From NCBI GenBank assembly GCA_036389275.1, contig DASVQE010000065.1:40801-104800 (forward strand): a stretch of 64,000 nucleotides of DNA. The letters run 5' to 3'. This document shows positions 21,286-30,336 of this stretch, piece after piece; the stretch's first letter is position 1; each line of letters begins with the position of its first letter. This DNA comes from QHVT01 sp036389275 (GTDB lineage Bacteria; Acidobacteriota; Thermoanaerobaculia; Gp7-AA8). The translations under genes and the position numbers were made by a program. The notes below the pieces were generated by a model. That model did not search any database and was not told the origin of the DNA. It saw only the letters and a list, made by a program, of their open reading frames with translations.

Positions 21286-23739
21286 TCAGGCGATGCGGAC
21301 CACCACGAACGTGACGTCGTCGTTCGGCGGCGCCTCACCGTGCCACTGCCGCGTGGTCAACTCCAGCGCCTCGATCACGCCGTTCGCGTCAGCCGCGCGC
21401 GCCGCGGCGGCGAACGCCTTCGACGTCTCCACGTAGCCGAACTGCTGACCTCCGTCATTCATCAACTCCGGAAGTCCATCCGTCAGGAAAAGCACCGTGT
21501 CGCCCGCGGCGAGATCGACGGAGCTCTGCGCGTAGTCGACGCCGAGCGTGCCGAGCGGCGTCGCGCCGAGGGTGATCTCCTCGACCTCGGAAGTCGCCGC
21601 GCGATGCACGAGCGCCGGCGGCATGCCCGCGCTGGCGACGGTGAGCCGCCGCGGCTCGAAGCGCGCCAGCGACAGCGCCATGGCCATCCGTCCGAGCTCC
21701 ATGCGCTTGATCTTCTCCGCCGCGTCGCCGAGAAAATCGGACGGCTCCGCCTTCCCGTCGTAGCCGGAGAAGAGCGTCTTCACCACCGTCACCATCGTGC
21801 CCGCCTTCGCGCCATGACCGGTGGCGTCGCCGATGGTCACGCTCAGCACGTCGCCGGCGAGATGAAAGTCGTAGTAATCGCCGCCGACCTCCGTGGCCGT
21901 GCGCGTGAACACCGCCACGTCGTAGTTGCGGTGCCGCGGCACTTCCTTCGGCAGCATCGAGAGCTGGAACCGCCGCGCCTCTTCGAGCTCCTCGGTCTTC
22001 CGCTCGTACTCCACTGCCATCAGCCGCTGCTGCAGCTCCTGCTCTTTGCGCGTGCGCTCCTGGTCGACGAGCTTCTGCTGATGAATGCTCAAGTCCTCGG
22101 CCATACGATTGAACGCGCGCGCGAGCTGCCCCAGCTCGTTGTCGGTCTTCACCGGAAGGCGCGTCATCAGATCGCCCTGGGCGATGCGCTCCGCGCCGTC
22201 GGTGACGAGCTTGACGTCGCGCGTGAGATGGTTCGAGAGCGGCACGATGCCGATCAGCGCGAAAGCGATCAGCCCCATGCCGAGGACGAAGTTGCGCGCG
22301 GCGGTGCGCCGCAGCTCGTCGAGATTGTCGCCGACGGGACGCGCCACGCCGATGCGGAGGCCGCTCTGCGGATCGGTGGACGTCGACACGATCCAGCCGG
22401 CGATGCCTTTGAGCGACTGCTTCGCTTTCAGGCGCGCCGGGATGCCGAGGCGGTCGAGACGCGAGCGCTCGACCGTGCTGCGCGTGTAGAGCGTCCCTTC
22501 GCGGTCGACTGCGAACGGGATCTCCACGGCGTCGTCGGTGGCGTTGCCGAGGATGCGCTGGATGACCTGTTCGGGACTGACGCGGGCGGTGATCTGCCCG
22601 ACCACTTCTCCTTCTTTGCGCACCGGCGCGTGGAACTTGCGGCCGAGGATCAGCTTCGTCCGCTCCTCGGTGCGCTTCGACTGCGCGGCGTCGGAGGCGG
22701 TGAGCTCGCGCACCGTCGCCGCGGGCGGCGCTGTCGCCACCGGCGGCGTCGAGACCACCGGCGCCGGCTGCTGCACCGGCGCGACGTTCGCCGACGATGC
22801 GACGGGCCGCGGCACCGCCGCCGGCTCGGGAGCTTTGCGGCGGCGGCGCGCGTTGCGCTCGGCCACGATGCGCGCGATGGCGTCGCGCCGCGCCTGCACC
22901 GACTGCTGCGCCGATTTCATCTGCACCTCGTAGCGCGCGCGGTCGGCGTTCATCTTCTTCTCGAAAATCTTCTGCGTGGCGCGCAGCTCGCGCTCGATGT
23001 CCTCGCGATCCTCGGCGGAGAGATTCGGATCGGCGAGCTTCGAGCCGAGACGGCTGATGTCGCGCAGCAGATCCTGCTGCTCTTCCGTCATGACGAAGCG
23101 CGGCATCTGTACGGCCGGCAGGTCGATCACCACCGGCTCGTCCGGCGCCTCGGGCGGCTCGGGCGGTTCCGGCGCCTCTTCGCGCTCGTCATCTTCGGCC
23201 TTGTCATCGTCGTCGTTCGGATCGGGATCGCCGGTGATCTCCGGCGCATGCACGATGCGGATCGACGGCGCGGGCGGCGGCGGCGGTCGGGTGGCGGCGG
23301 CGCGCGCCTCGCCGGCGGCGGTGGCGGGCGGCTCGTTGCGTACGACGCGCCGCTCCTCGCGACGCGCCTCGTCGCGCGCGGCGGTCGCCGCGGCCGCGCG
23401 CGCAGCCTGCGTCGCGGCATCGCGCACGATCGGCTGGAACTCGAGCGCGTCGACGAACGACGCCGCGTCGCCCATCACCGAGACGATGCTGCCGACGTCG
23501 CTCGCGCTGCTGCGCTGATTCGGCAGCGGCAGCGCCGAGACGACCGTGAGCCGCTGATCGAGCTCGGCGCGGATCGACGCCAGACGCCGGTCCATCTGCC
23601 GCGTCAGGCGGTCCGCCTCGCGGCGGTACGCCGACTCGAGCGCGCGACGCGACGAGTGATACGAGTACGTCACGATCGCCGCGAGCGGAATGACCGCCAG
23701 GACGAAGGCAGCGAGGATCAACTGGGTGCGGATACGCAT
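21286..23739 (-). CDS. Membrane HAMP-SpoIIE (PP2C) serine phosphatase
   Basis: 817 residues. An N-terminal membrane helix (ILAAFVLAVIPLAAIVTY) is followed by a long extracytoplasmic part, a second helix (FVLGMGLIAFALIGIVPL), a HAMP domain (VKLVTDGAERIAQGDLMTRL) and a coiled coil. The C-terminal SpoIIE/PP2C domain starts FQLSMLPKEVP and contains VGGDYYDFH and IGDATGHGAKA, whose Asp residues bind metal. The sensor part has coiled coils plus an acidic, Pro-rich stretch (about residues 170-200) and basic Ala-rich sequence. Such proteins switch partner-switching pathways (anti-sigma antagonists) or act as general Ser phosphatases. The ATG has a TACCAT hexamer 8 nt upstream. Confidence 0.88.
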   Translation of the reverse strand: MRIRTQLILAAFVLAVIPLAAIVTYSYHSSRRALESAYRREADRLTRQMDRRLASIRAELDQRLTVVSALPLPNQRSSASDVGSIVSVMGDAASFVDALEFQPIVRDAATQAARAAAATAARDEARREERRVVRNEPPATAAGEARAAATRPPPPPAPSIRIVHAPEITGDPDPNDDDDKAEDDEREEAPEPPEPPEAPDEPVVIDLPAVQMPRFVMTEEQQDLLRDISRLGSKLADPNLSAEDREDIERELRATQKIFEKKMNADRARYEVQMKSAQQSVQARRDAIARIVAERNARRRRKAPEPAAVPRPVASSANVAPVQQPAPVVSTPPVATAPPAATVRELTASDAAQSKRTEERTKLILGRKFHAPVRKEGEVVGQITARVSPEQVIQRILGNATDDAVEIPFAVDREGTLYTRSTVERSRLDRLGIPARLKAKQSLKGIAGWIVSTSTDPQSGLRIGVARPVGDNLDELRRTAARNFVLGMGLIAFALIGIVPLSNHLTRDVKLVTDGAERIAQGDLMTRLPVKTDNELGQLARAFNRMAEDLSIHQQKLVDQERTRKEQELQQRLMAVEYERKTEELEEARRFQLSMLPKEVPRHRNYDVAVFTRTATEVGGDYYDFHLAGDVLSVTIGDATGHGAKAGTMVTVVKTLFSGYDGKAEPSDFLGDAAEKIKRMELGRMAMALSLARFEPRRLTVASAGMPPALVHRAATSEVEEITLGATPLGTLGVDYAQSSVDLAAGDTVLFLTDGLPELMNDGGQQFGYVETSKAFAAAARAADANGVIEALELTTRQWHGEAPPNDDVTFVVVRIA

Positions 23740-23747
23740 CGGCGTCG

Positions 23748-23753
23748 ATGGTA
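23748..23753 (-). promoter_or_regulatory. TANNNT hexamer 8 nt before the phosphatase gene
   Basis: TACCAT on the minus strand, 8 nt, then ATG at 23739. No Shine-Dalgarno. Confidence 0.45.
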
Positions 23754-23790
23754 AGACGAAGATTCTCGTAGAAAGTTTAGCCGCGCGCTC

Positions 23791-24942
23791 CTACGTCCAC
23801 TCCTCGCGGCCGGTGCGACCCTTCCCGGGCATGCGCGGACCCTTCCGGCGGTCGACGTCGGGAATGACCACCTCCGTCTCCGGCCGCGTGCGCTGGAACT
23901 CCTCGAGAAAGCGCACCGTCTCGTCGATGACGTCATCGAACGACGCCGCCACCGGCGCCGCCGCGCGCAGCCGCTCGCAGTGCGTGCGGAACGCATCGCA
24001 GCGACGCACGGCCTCCTCGAAGCGCGCGCGCACGCGGCGGTCATCCATCACCCGTCGCGCGAGATAGGTCTGCAGATCGGGGATGCGCTCGATGTGGCTG
24101 CAGAAGAGGATCACGTCGTTGCCGGCCATGAGCGCGCGCTCGGAGATCTCTTCGTACGAGCCGAGGTCGGAGACGGCGTGCATCTCCATATCGTCGGAGA
24201 CCGCGAGACCTTCGAAGCCGATGCCTTCGCGCAGCAGGTCGTTCGTGAGCCGCTTGCTGAGCGTGGCCGGCAGGTCGGGATCGTCTTCGATCTGCGGATA
24301 GGTGCCGTGGCCGATCATGATCGCGCCGGACGGATTGCCCAGGCGCGCGAACGGCACGAGCTCGCGCTGCATCATCACGTCGAGCGGCACGTCGATCACC
24401 GTCGCGCCGTAGTGCGGATCGGCCGAGCCGGTGCCGATGCCCGGCCAATGCTTCAGACACGCGGCGACGCCTGCTTCGTGCAGGCCGTCGACGAACGCGC
24501 CGGCCAGCTCGATCACGGTTTCGGGATCGCCGCCGAACGTGCGCCGCTCCAACCCTTTCGGCGCGGCCTCGCCGCGGATGTCGACCACCGGCGCGAGATC
24601 GACCTCGATGTCGAAGTAGCGCAGCGCCATGCCGATCAGGCGTCCGAACCATTGCGAGAGCTCCGCGCTCCGCTCGCCTTCCGCGAACGCCTCGGCGCTC
24701 GGCAGGCCGGGCACGAGATGCCGCAGCCGGTCGACGCGTCCGCCTTCCTCGTCGATCATGAAGATCGGCGGACACTTCGAGAGCGACTTCACTTCCGCCA
24801 CGAGGTCGCGGAACTGCTGGACGGTGCCGATGTTCCGCCCGAAGAGAACCACCGCGTATGGAGTCGACTCGGAGAGAATGCGCCGCTCCAGATCGGTGAG
24901 CGTTTTTCCGGTCAGACCAATCCCGAAAACATCAGAGGTCAT
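23791..24942 (-). CDS. nagZ: Beta-N-acetylhexosaminidase (glycoside hydrolase family 3)
   Basis: 383 residues, a single GH3 barrel as in NagZ. IDEEGGRVDRLRH and the substrate loop KHWPGIGTGSADPH (KHFPGHG-type, with His in DPH) are present. The nucleophile Asp is in LAVSDDMEMHAV. NagZ removes N-acetylglucosamine from muropeptides during cell-wall recycling in the cytoplasm; no signal peptide is present, which agrees. The C-terminus is extended by about 40 charged residues (RRKGPRMPGKGRTG). The KHWPGIG loop differs from the usual KHFPGHG at two residues. The ATG has a TACGAT hexamer 8 nt upstream. Confidence 0.87.
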   Translation of the reverse strand: MTSDVFGIGLTGKTLTDLERRILSESTPYAVVLFGRNIGTVQQFRDLVAEVKSLSKCPPIFMIDEEGGRVDRLRHLVPGLPSAEAFAEGERSAELSQWFGRLIGMALRYFDIEVDLAPVVDIRGEAAPKGLERRTFGGDPETVIELAGAFVDGLHEAGVAACLKHWPGIGTGSADPHYGATVIDVPLDVMMQRELVPFARLGNPSGAIMIGHGTYPQIEDDPDLPATLSKRLTNDLLREGIGFEGLAVSDDMEMHAVSDLGSYEEISERALMAGNDVILFCSHIERIPDLQTYLARRVMDDRRVRARFEEAVRRCDAFRTHCERLRAAAPVAASFDDVIDETVRFLEEFQRTRPETEVVIPDVDRRKGPRMPGKGRTGREEWT

Positions 24943-24950
24943 GCGCGTGC

Positions 24951-24956
24951 ATCGTA
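24951..24956 (-). promoter_or_regulatory. TANNNT hexamer 8 nt before nagZ
   Basis: TACGAT on the minus strand, 8 nt, then ATG at 24942. No Shine-Dalgarno. Confidence 0.5.
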
Positions 24957-25086
24957 ACCGGTATTGCGCGCTGGCACACCACTCGCACTAAGCGAGGTCA
25001 GCCCCGGCGCGAGCCGAGGATTCGCTGGCGACAAGCAGTCACGAAGGCGCGTCGATATTCGCAAGGCGGTCGGCGCGCTTTTCTTT

Positions 25087-25092
25087 TATAGT
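25087..25092 (+). promoter_or_regulatory. TANNNT hexamer 8 nt before the prolidase gene
   Basis: TATAGT, then the 8-nt spacer CGCGCGCC, then ATG at 25101. No Shine-Dalgarno is possible in this spacer. Confidence 0.55.
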
Positions 25093-25100
25093 CGCGCGCC

Positions 25101-26432
25101 ATGGATGACGCCCTGGCGACGATCTATACCGCCCATGTGACCATTCAGAAGCTGCGCTACGACCGCGCCCTCGGCGAGTCGAAATTCGATCACGCCGCCG
25201 TCTTCTCCGGCGCCCTGCATTACCAGTTCGCCGACGACATGGCCTACCCGTTCAAGGTCAACCCCCACTTCAAGGCGTGGGCGCCGGTGACCGACAACCC
25301 GAACTGCTTCGTCGTCTACACGCCCGGCCTCAAGCCGAAGCTGATCTACTGGAGCCCGGTCGACTACTGGCACAAGCCGGCCTCGCGCCCGACCGAAAAA
25401 TGGGTAGAAAAATTCGACTTCATAATGATTGCTGATCCGGACGAGGCGAAGCAGCACATGCCGAACGGCCGCATCTGCTTTCTCGGCGAATGGGACGAGC
25501 GCTTCGCCTCCTGGGGCGACCTGGTCCCGAATCCGGAGACGGTCGTGCACGGGCTGCACTTCGACCGCGCCTGGAAGACCGAGTACGAGATCGAGTGCCT
25601 GCGCCGCGCGAACGTGCGCGGCGCGCGCGGCCATCGCGCGGCGGAGCAGGCCTTTCGCAACGGCGAGTCGGAGTACGAGATCCACCTCGCCTACCTGCGC
25701 GGCGCCGACAGCGCCGAGGAAGAGCTGCCTTACGGCAACATCATCGCCCTCAACGAGAACGCGGCCACGCTGCACTACTACCATCACGGCCGGCAGCGCA
25801 TCGACGCCGCGCAGCGCCACTCGTTCCTCATCGACGCCGGCGCGTCGTACAACGGCTACGCCTCCGACATCACCCGCACCTACTCGCAGCGCGACGACGA
25901 GTTCCGCGAACTGATCGAGGCGATGGACGAGATGCAGCGCGGCCTGGTCGAGGCAGTGCGTCCCAACGCGAACTATCCCGACATCCACATGCTCGCCCAT
26001 CGCGGCGTGGCGGAGATCCTGGTGCGCTTCAAGATCGTGCGCGACCTCGATGCAGCCGGCGTGGTCGACCGCCGCATCAGCAGCACCTTTCTGCCGCACG
26101 GCGTCGGCCACTACCTCGGCCTGCAGGTGCACGACGTCGGCGGCTTCATGGCCGACCGCAGCGGCAAGAGCATCGACAAACCGGAAGGACATCCGTTCCT
26201 CCGCCTCACCCGCGTCGTCGATCCCGGCATGGTCTTCACCATCGAGCCCGGCCTCTACTTCATCGACCCGCTGCTGGCCGAGTTGAAAGCGAGCGACAAC
26301 GCCAGGTACGTCGACTGGGATCGCGTCGACTTCTTCCACAAGTACGGCGGCATCCGCATCGAGGACGATGTGGTCGTGACCGAGACCGGGCGCGAGAACC
26401 TGACCCGGGACGCGTTCGCGCATGTGGCCTGA
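25101..26432 (+). CDS. pepQ: Xaa-Pro dipeptidase (prolidase)
   Basis: 443 residues of the M24 family, with the PepQ-type N-terminal domain (FDHAAVFSGALHYQFADD, NPHFKAW). The metal-binding residues are Asp in SFLIDAGASYNGYASDITRT, His in FLPHGVGHYLGLQVHD, and Glu in VFTIEPGLYF and GIRIEDDVVVT. It cleaves dipeptides with C-terminal proline using two metal ions. It ends inside the next gene (11-nt overlap), forming an operon with the DUF2721 and TauE-like genes. Confidence 0.93.
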   Translation: MDDALATIYTAHVTIQKLRYDRALGESKFDHAAVFSGALHYQFADDMAYPFKVNPHFKAWAPVTDNPNCFVVYTPGLKPKLIYWSPVDYWHKPASRPTEKWVEKFDFIMIADPDEAKQHMPNGRICFLGEWDERFASWGDLVPNPETVVHGLHFDRAWKTEYEIECLRRANVRGARGHRAAEQAFRNGESEYEIHLAYLRGADSAEEELPYGNIIALNENAATLHYYHHGRQRIDAAQRHSFLIDAGASYNGYASDITRTYSQRDDEFRELIEAMDEMQRGLVEAVRPNANYPDIHMLAHRGVAEILVRFKIVRDLDAAGVVDRRISSTFLPHGVGHYLGLQVHDVGGFMADRSGKSIDKPEGHPFLRLTRVVDPGMVFTIEPGLYFIDPLLAELKASDNARYVDWDRVDFFHKYGGIRIEDDVVVTETGRENLTRDAFAHVA

Positions 26433-26922
26433 TCTCGGCTCGGCGAGCGAGCTCTCGTCCGTGCTCGACGTGCTGTCGGCGATGATCACGCCGGCCGTGC
26501 TGATCCTCGCATCCAGCTCGCTGCTCATCACCACCTCGTCGCGCTCGATCCGTTGCGTCGACCGCGTGCGCGAGCGCGCCGACGAGCTGCAGGCCCTCGG
26601 CAAAGGCTCCGACGAAGGGACCGAGCGCCGCCGCGCCCATCTCTACAATCAACTGGAGATCAACACGCGCCGCGCGCGGCTGCTGCAGAAAGCCATGTCG
26701 CGCCTCTACATCGGCATCAGCTTCTTCATCGCCACGAGCGTCGGCATCGGCGTGATCTCGCTGCTGCACGCGCACCTCGCCTTCATCCCGCTGGTCCTCG
26801 GCTTCGTCGGCGCCGGCCTGCTCTTCTCCGCGAGCGTTTACCTGATCTTCGAGTCGCGACTGGCCATGACCACGACCTACGCGGAGATGGACTACATCGA
26901 CCGCAACTACATGCAGTCATGA
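26422..26922 (+). CDS. DUF2721-family membrane protein
   Basis: 166 residues, with one hydrophobic stretch near the N-terminus (SAMITPAVLILASSSLLI) and two near the C-terminus (LYIGISFFIATSVGIGVISL, FIPLVLGFVGAGLLFSASVY). The Arg-rich loop between them (LEINTRRARLLQKAM) is characteristic of DUF2721 proteins. No function is known. It overlaps the prolidase stop by 11 nt and the next start by 4 nt (ATGA). Confidence 0.75.
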   Translation: MWPDLGSASELSSVLDVLSAMITPAVLILASSSLLITTSSRSIRCVDRVRERADELQALGKGSDEGTERRRAHLYNQLEINTRRARLLQKAMSRLYIGISFFIATSVGIGVISLLHAHLAFIPLVLGFVGAGLLFSASVYLIFESRLAMTTTYAEMDYIDRNYMQS

Positions 26923-27671
26923 CGGCGGTGGAGCTGGAGCGACTGGGGCTGTTCACGCTGGCCGGCTTTCTGGCGCAGATGATCGACGGCATCTGCAGCA
27001 TGGGCTACGGCGTGAGCGCGACCTCGCTGCTGCTCGCCTTCGGCGTGCCGCCCGCCGCCGCCAGCGCCAGCGTGCACACCGCGGAAGTCTTCGCCACCGG
27101 TTTCTCCGCCTACAACCACTGGCGCATCGGCAACGTGATCGGCGCCTGGGTGCGCAAGCTGCTGATCCCGGGGGTGGTGGGCGCGGTCGTCGGCGCGTAT
27201 ATCCTCACCACCGTGCCGGGCGAAGCGATCAAGCCGTTCGTGGCCGCGTACCTGGTGATCATGGGCGTGGTGATTCTCTACAAGGCCTTCCGGGTCACGC
27301 GCGAAGAAGAGTCGCACGCGCACATCGTGCCGCTCGGCCTCGCCGGCGGTTTCTTCGACTCCATCGGCGGCGGCGGCTGGGGCCCCATCGTGGCCGGCAC
27401 GCTGCTCGCGCGCGGCAATCCGCCGCGCACCACCATCGGCTCGGTCGCCTTCGCCGAATTCTTCGTCACCGTGGCCGCCTCCGCCACACTCCTCGTCACC
27501 ATCGGCGTTTCCAATTGGATGCCCATCGCCGGCCTGGCCCTCGGCGGCGCCATCGCCGCGCCGATCGCCGCGAGACTGACCGGCCGCATCCCGCGCAAAC
27601 CGCTGATGATCCTGGCCGGCGTCGTCATCATCCTGCTGAGCGTGCGGACGATCGTTCTGGCGGTGCGGTAG
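26919..27671 (+). CDS. TauE/SafE-family anion exporter
   Basis: 250 residues with about eight membrane helices. It has the duplicated TauE/SafE pattern: LAGFLAQMIDGICSMGYGVS in the first half and LGLAGGFFDSIGGGGWGPIV in the second. Members export sulfite, sulfoacetate or other organosulfur anions; the substrate is not evident here. The ATG at 26919 overlaps the upstream TGA. The open frame extends back to 26553, but that part is a shadow of the DUF2721 gene. Confidence 0.83.
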   Translation: MTAVELERLGLFTLAGFLAQMIDGICSMGYGVSATSLLLAFGVPPAAASASVHTAEVFATGFSAYNHWRIGNVIGAWVRKLLIPGVVGAVVGAYILTTVPGEAIKPFVAAYLVIMGVVILYKAFRVTREEESHAHIVPLGLAGGFFDSIGGGGWGPIVAGTLLARGNPPRTTIGSVAFAEFFVTVAASATLLVTIGVSNWMPIAGLALGGAIAAPIAARLTGRIPRKPLMILAGVVIILLSVRTIVLAVR

Positions 27672-27732
27672 CGCGGAACACTGCCGCGTCCGCCTTCGTT
27701 TTCACCTCCGGAAGTGCTCGCGTGCGCGTGCA

Positions 27733-27738
27733 TATAAT
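27733..27738 (+). promoter_or_regulatory. Consensus -10 box upstream of lpd
   Basis: TATAAT, 26 nt before the TTG start of the dihydrolipoamide dehydrogenase gene. The leader is short and includes GGGAGG. No clear -35 element is visible 17 nt upstream. Confidence 0.55.
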
Positions 27739-27764
27739 GCGCGCCGCGAACAGGGAGGTTTCTC

Positions 27765-29153
27765 TTGGCAGATCAGCAATACGACGTCGTCATCATCGGC
27801 AGCGGGCCGGGCGGATATGTGGCCGGCATTCGCGCCGGGCAGCTCGGGCTCAAGGTCGCGGTGATCGAGAAGGATCCGTTCCTCGGCGGCACCTGCCTTC
27901 ATCGCGGCTGCATCCCGACCAAGGCGCTGCTCGAGAACGCCGACATCTGGCAGAAGGTCCAGAAGGCGAAAGACTTCGGCATCACCGTCGGCGACGTCAC
28001 CATCGACTTCTCGCAGGTCCAGAAGCGCAAGCAGGGCGTGGTCGACAACAACGCCAAAGGCATCGAGTTCCTCTTCAAGAAGAACAAGGTCGAGCGCATC
28101 AGCGGCTTCGGCAAAGTGGTCGACCGCAACACCGTCGACGTCGACGGCAAACAGATCAAGACGAAAAACATCATCCTGGCCATGGGCTCGGTGCCGAAAG
28201 ACCTGCCGCACATCAAGGCCGACGGCAAGCGCATCATCAACTCCGACCACATCCTCAACCTCGAGTCGATCCCGCAGTCGATGCTGGTCATCGGCGCCGG
28301 CGCGGTCGGCTGCGAGTTCGCCTCGATCTTCCAGCGCTTCGGCACCAAGACCACCATCGTCGAAGTGATGCCGCAGCTCCTGCCGATCGAAGATGAGGAG
28401 ATCGCCAAGGAGTTCACCCGCATCTTCAAGAAGAAAGGGATCGAAGTCCTCACCGGCGCGAAGGTGCTCTCGTGCGAAGTGAGCGAGAGCGGCGTGAAGT
28501 CGGTGGTCGAAGTGAAAGGGAAAGAGCAGACCTTCGAGACGGAGCTCGTCCTCTCCGCCACGGGCCGCGGCCCCGTCACCGCGAACTGCGGCCTCGAGAA
28601 CATCAAGGTGGAGATGGACAAGCGCGGCTACATCCAGGTCGACTCGCTCATGCGCACCGGCGAGCCGGGCGTCTACGCCATCGGCGACATCGTCCCGACT
28701 CCGGCGCTCGCGCACTGCGCCTCCGCCGAAGGGATCCTCGCCGTCGAGCACATCGCCGGCAAGGAAGTGCGCCCGATCAACTACGACCACGTGCCCAACG
28801 CCACCTACACCGATCCCGAAGTAGCCTCGGTCGGACTGACCGAGAAGAAGGCGAAAGAGCGCGGCTACGACGTGAAGATCGGCAAGTTCCCGTTCACCGC
28901 GAACTCGAAAGCGAAGATCGTCGGCGAAGCAAACGGCCTCGTAAAGTACGTCGTCGACTCCAAGTACGACGAGCTCCTCGGCGTCCACATCGTCGGACCG
29001 AAAGCGACGGAGCTCATCGTCGAAGCATGCGCCGCCCTCGAGCTCGAAGCCACCAGCGAGTCGATCGCCAAGACCATCCACGCTCACCCGACTCTCTCCG
29101 AGGCGCTCATGGAAGCGGCGGAGGATGTCGCGGGACACGCGATTCACTACTGA
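27765..29153 (+). CDS. lpdA: Dihydrolipoamide dehydrogenase (E3)
   Basis: A 462-residue FAD enzyme. It starts at TTG with GGGAGG upstream. VVIIGSGPGGYVAGIRAGQL binds FAD. The redox disulfide is GGTCLHRGCIPTK. The NAD site has VIGAGAVGCEFAS. The C-terminal HAHPTLSEA carries the catalytic His. It reoxidises dihydrolipoyl groups on E2 using NAD+. It is followed in order by E1alpha, E1beta and E2 genes, so the whole 2-oxo-acid dehydrogenase is encoded here. Confidence 0.96.
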   Translation: MADQQYDVVIIGSGPGGYVAGIRAGQLGLKVAVIEKDPFLGGTCLHRGCIPTKALLENADIWQKVQKAKDFGITVGDVTIDFSQVQKRKQGVVDNNAKGIEFLFKKNKVERISGFGKVVDRNTVDVDGKQIKTKNIILAMGSVPKDLPHIKADGKRIINSDHILNLESIPQSMLVIGAGAVGCEFASIFQRFGTKTTIVEVMPQLLPIEDEEIAKEFTRIFKKKGIEVLTGAKVLSCEVSESGVKSVVEVKGKEQTFETELVLSATGRGPVTANCGLENIKVEMDKRGYIQVDSLMRTGEPGVYAIGDIVPTPALAHCASAEGILAVEHIAGKEVRPINYDHVPNATYTDPEVASVGLTEKKAKERGYDVKIGKFPFTANSKAKIVGEANGLVKYVVDSKYDELLGVHIVGPKATELIVEACAALELEATSESIAKTIHAHPTLSEALMEAAEDVAGHAIHY

Positions 29154-29157
29154 GCAA

Positions 29158-29247
29158 CGAGGGATGAGGAATGAGGTATGAGGAATGAGTGAGTCGCCTC
29201 ATGCCTCATGCCTCATCACTCATGCCTCTTGCCTCATCACTCACTCA
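29158..29247. repeat. Degenerate 7-bp tandem repeats, inverted arrangement
   Basis: The left half repeats ATGAGGA/ATGAGGT units. The right half repeats the complementary unit CCTCATG/CCTCATC about seven times. The halves can pair into an imperfect hairpin. The array fills the whole gap between lpd and E1alpha and replaces any Shine-Dalgarno site. Confidence 0.85.
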
Positions 29248-30272
29248 TGACTGACTCAATCAATACCCACGGCCTCACGACCGAGCAGCTCCTCGAGATC
29301 GACTACTACCTCCGTCTCACGCGGACGCTCGAGGAGCGGCTGGTCGCGCTCTTCCGTCAGGCGAAAGTCATCGGCGGGCTGTATCGCTCCCTCGGGCAGG
29401 AAGGCGAATCGGTCGCCGCGGCGTATGCCCTCGACTACAAACAGGGCGACGTCGTGCAGCCGCTCATCCGCAACATCGGCTCGATCCTCGTCGCCGGCGC
29501 GAAGCCGGCCGACATCATCAAGCAGTACATGGCCAAGGGCGACGGCCCGACGCGCGGCCGCGAGCTCAACATCCACTTCGGCCATCCCGCGCGCGACGGC
29601 TTCATCGGACAGATCTCGATGCTCGGCGACATGATTCCGGTCATGGCCGGCATCGCTCTCGCCGGCCGGATGCAGAAGCGCAGCCTCGTCACGCTCGCCT
29701 TCATCGGCGACGGCGGCTCGTCCACCGGCGCGTTCTGGGAAGGCTTCAACTTCGCCGCCGTGAAGAAGCTGCCGATGGTCATCGTCGTCGAGGACAACGG
29801 CTACGCCTACTCGACTCCGACCAGCAAACAGACCGCGGCGAAGACGCTCGCCGACAAAGCGGTCGCGGTCGGATGCACCGGCGTCACCGTCGACGGCAAC
29901 GACGTCCTCGCCGTCTACGGCGCGACCAAAGACGCGGTCGCGCGCGCGCGCCGCGGCGACGGCGTGACGCTGCTCGAGGTGAAGACGTTCCGGATGAAGG
30001 GACACGCCGAGCACGACAACCAGGCCTACGTCCCGCCATCGCTCATCGAGGAGTGGAAGGCGAAGGATCCGCTGCCGCGCTACGAGCGCGTGCTGATGGA
30101 GCTCGGCGCGGCGAAGGCGGAAGACTTTGCGGCGATCCAGGAGCGCGTGCGCCGCGAAGTCGACGCCGCCACCGACGAAGCGGACCGCTCGCCGATGCCG
30201 AATCCCGCCGACGCCGGACGCGGTCTCTACATCGAGGATGGTTACTGGGGAACGATGAACGATGAAGGATGA
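29247..30272 (+). CDS. 2-oxo-acid dehydrogenase E1 alpha subunit
   Basis: 341 residues of the thiamin-diphosphate E1 alpha family. The ThDP-binding motif is GDGGSSTGAFWEGFNFAAV through VEDNGYAYSTP. The N-terminal part has RLTRTLEERLVALFRQAKV, and EVKTFRMKGHAEHDN matches the phosphorylation-loop region. It decarboxylates a 2-oxo acid (pyruvate or branched-chain) with E1 beta. The ATG at 29247 is preferred; the frame to 29208 lies inside the heptamer repeat. Its last codons run into a second heptamer repeat. Confidence 0.9.
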   Translation: MTDSINTHGLTTEQLLEIDYYLRLTRTLEERLVALFRQAKVIGGLYRSLGQEGESVAAAYALDYKQGDVVQPLIRNIGSILVAGAKPADIIKQYMAKGDGPTRGRELNIHFGHPARDGFIGQISMLGDMIPVMAGIALAGRMQKRSLVTLAFIGDGGSSTGAFWEGFNFAAVKKLPMVIVVEDNGYAYSTPTSKQTAAKTLADKAVAVGCTGVTVDGNDVLAVYGATKDAVARARRGDGVTLLEVKTFRMKGHAEHDNQAYVPPSLIEEWKAKDPLPRYERVLMELGAAKAEDFAAIQERVRREVDAATDEADRSPMPNPADAGRGLYIEDGYWGTMNDEG

Positions 30273-30330
30273 ACGATGAACAACCCGACGCGAACGTTCC
30301 GCGTTCATCCTTCCGCGTTCATCGTTCGGA
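30252..30330. repeat. Degenerate 7-bp tandem repeats across the E1alpha stop
   Basis: Units of GAACGAT/GAAGGAT occur in the left half, and complementary GTTCATC/CTTCCGC units in the right half. The arrangement is again inverted. The array includes the last codons and stop of the E1 alpha gene. Confidence 0.8.
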
Positions 30331-30336
30331 GCACGA

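Noticed and set aside
21340..23754. An 804-residue rightward frame over the SpoIIE phosphatase
   Set aside because: Arg/His/Leu-rich with no motif; the leftward frame has complete HAMP and PP2C motifs.
24943..25086. A non-coding RNA between nagZ and prolidase
   Set aside because: Apart from the two promoter-like hexamers I see only weak GC stems; nothing supports an RNA gene.
29158..30330. CRISPR array
   Set aside because: The repeats have 7-bp units without spacers, and no cas genes are present in the window.
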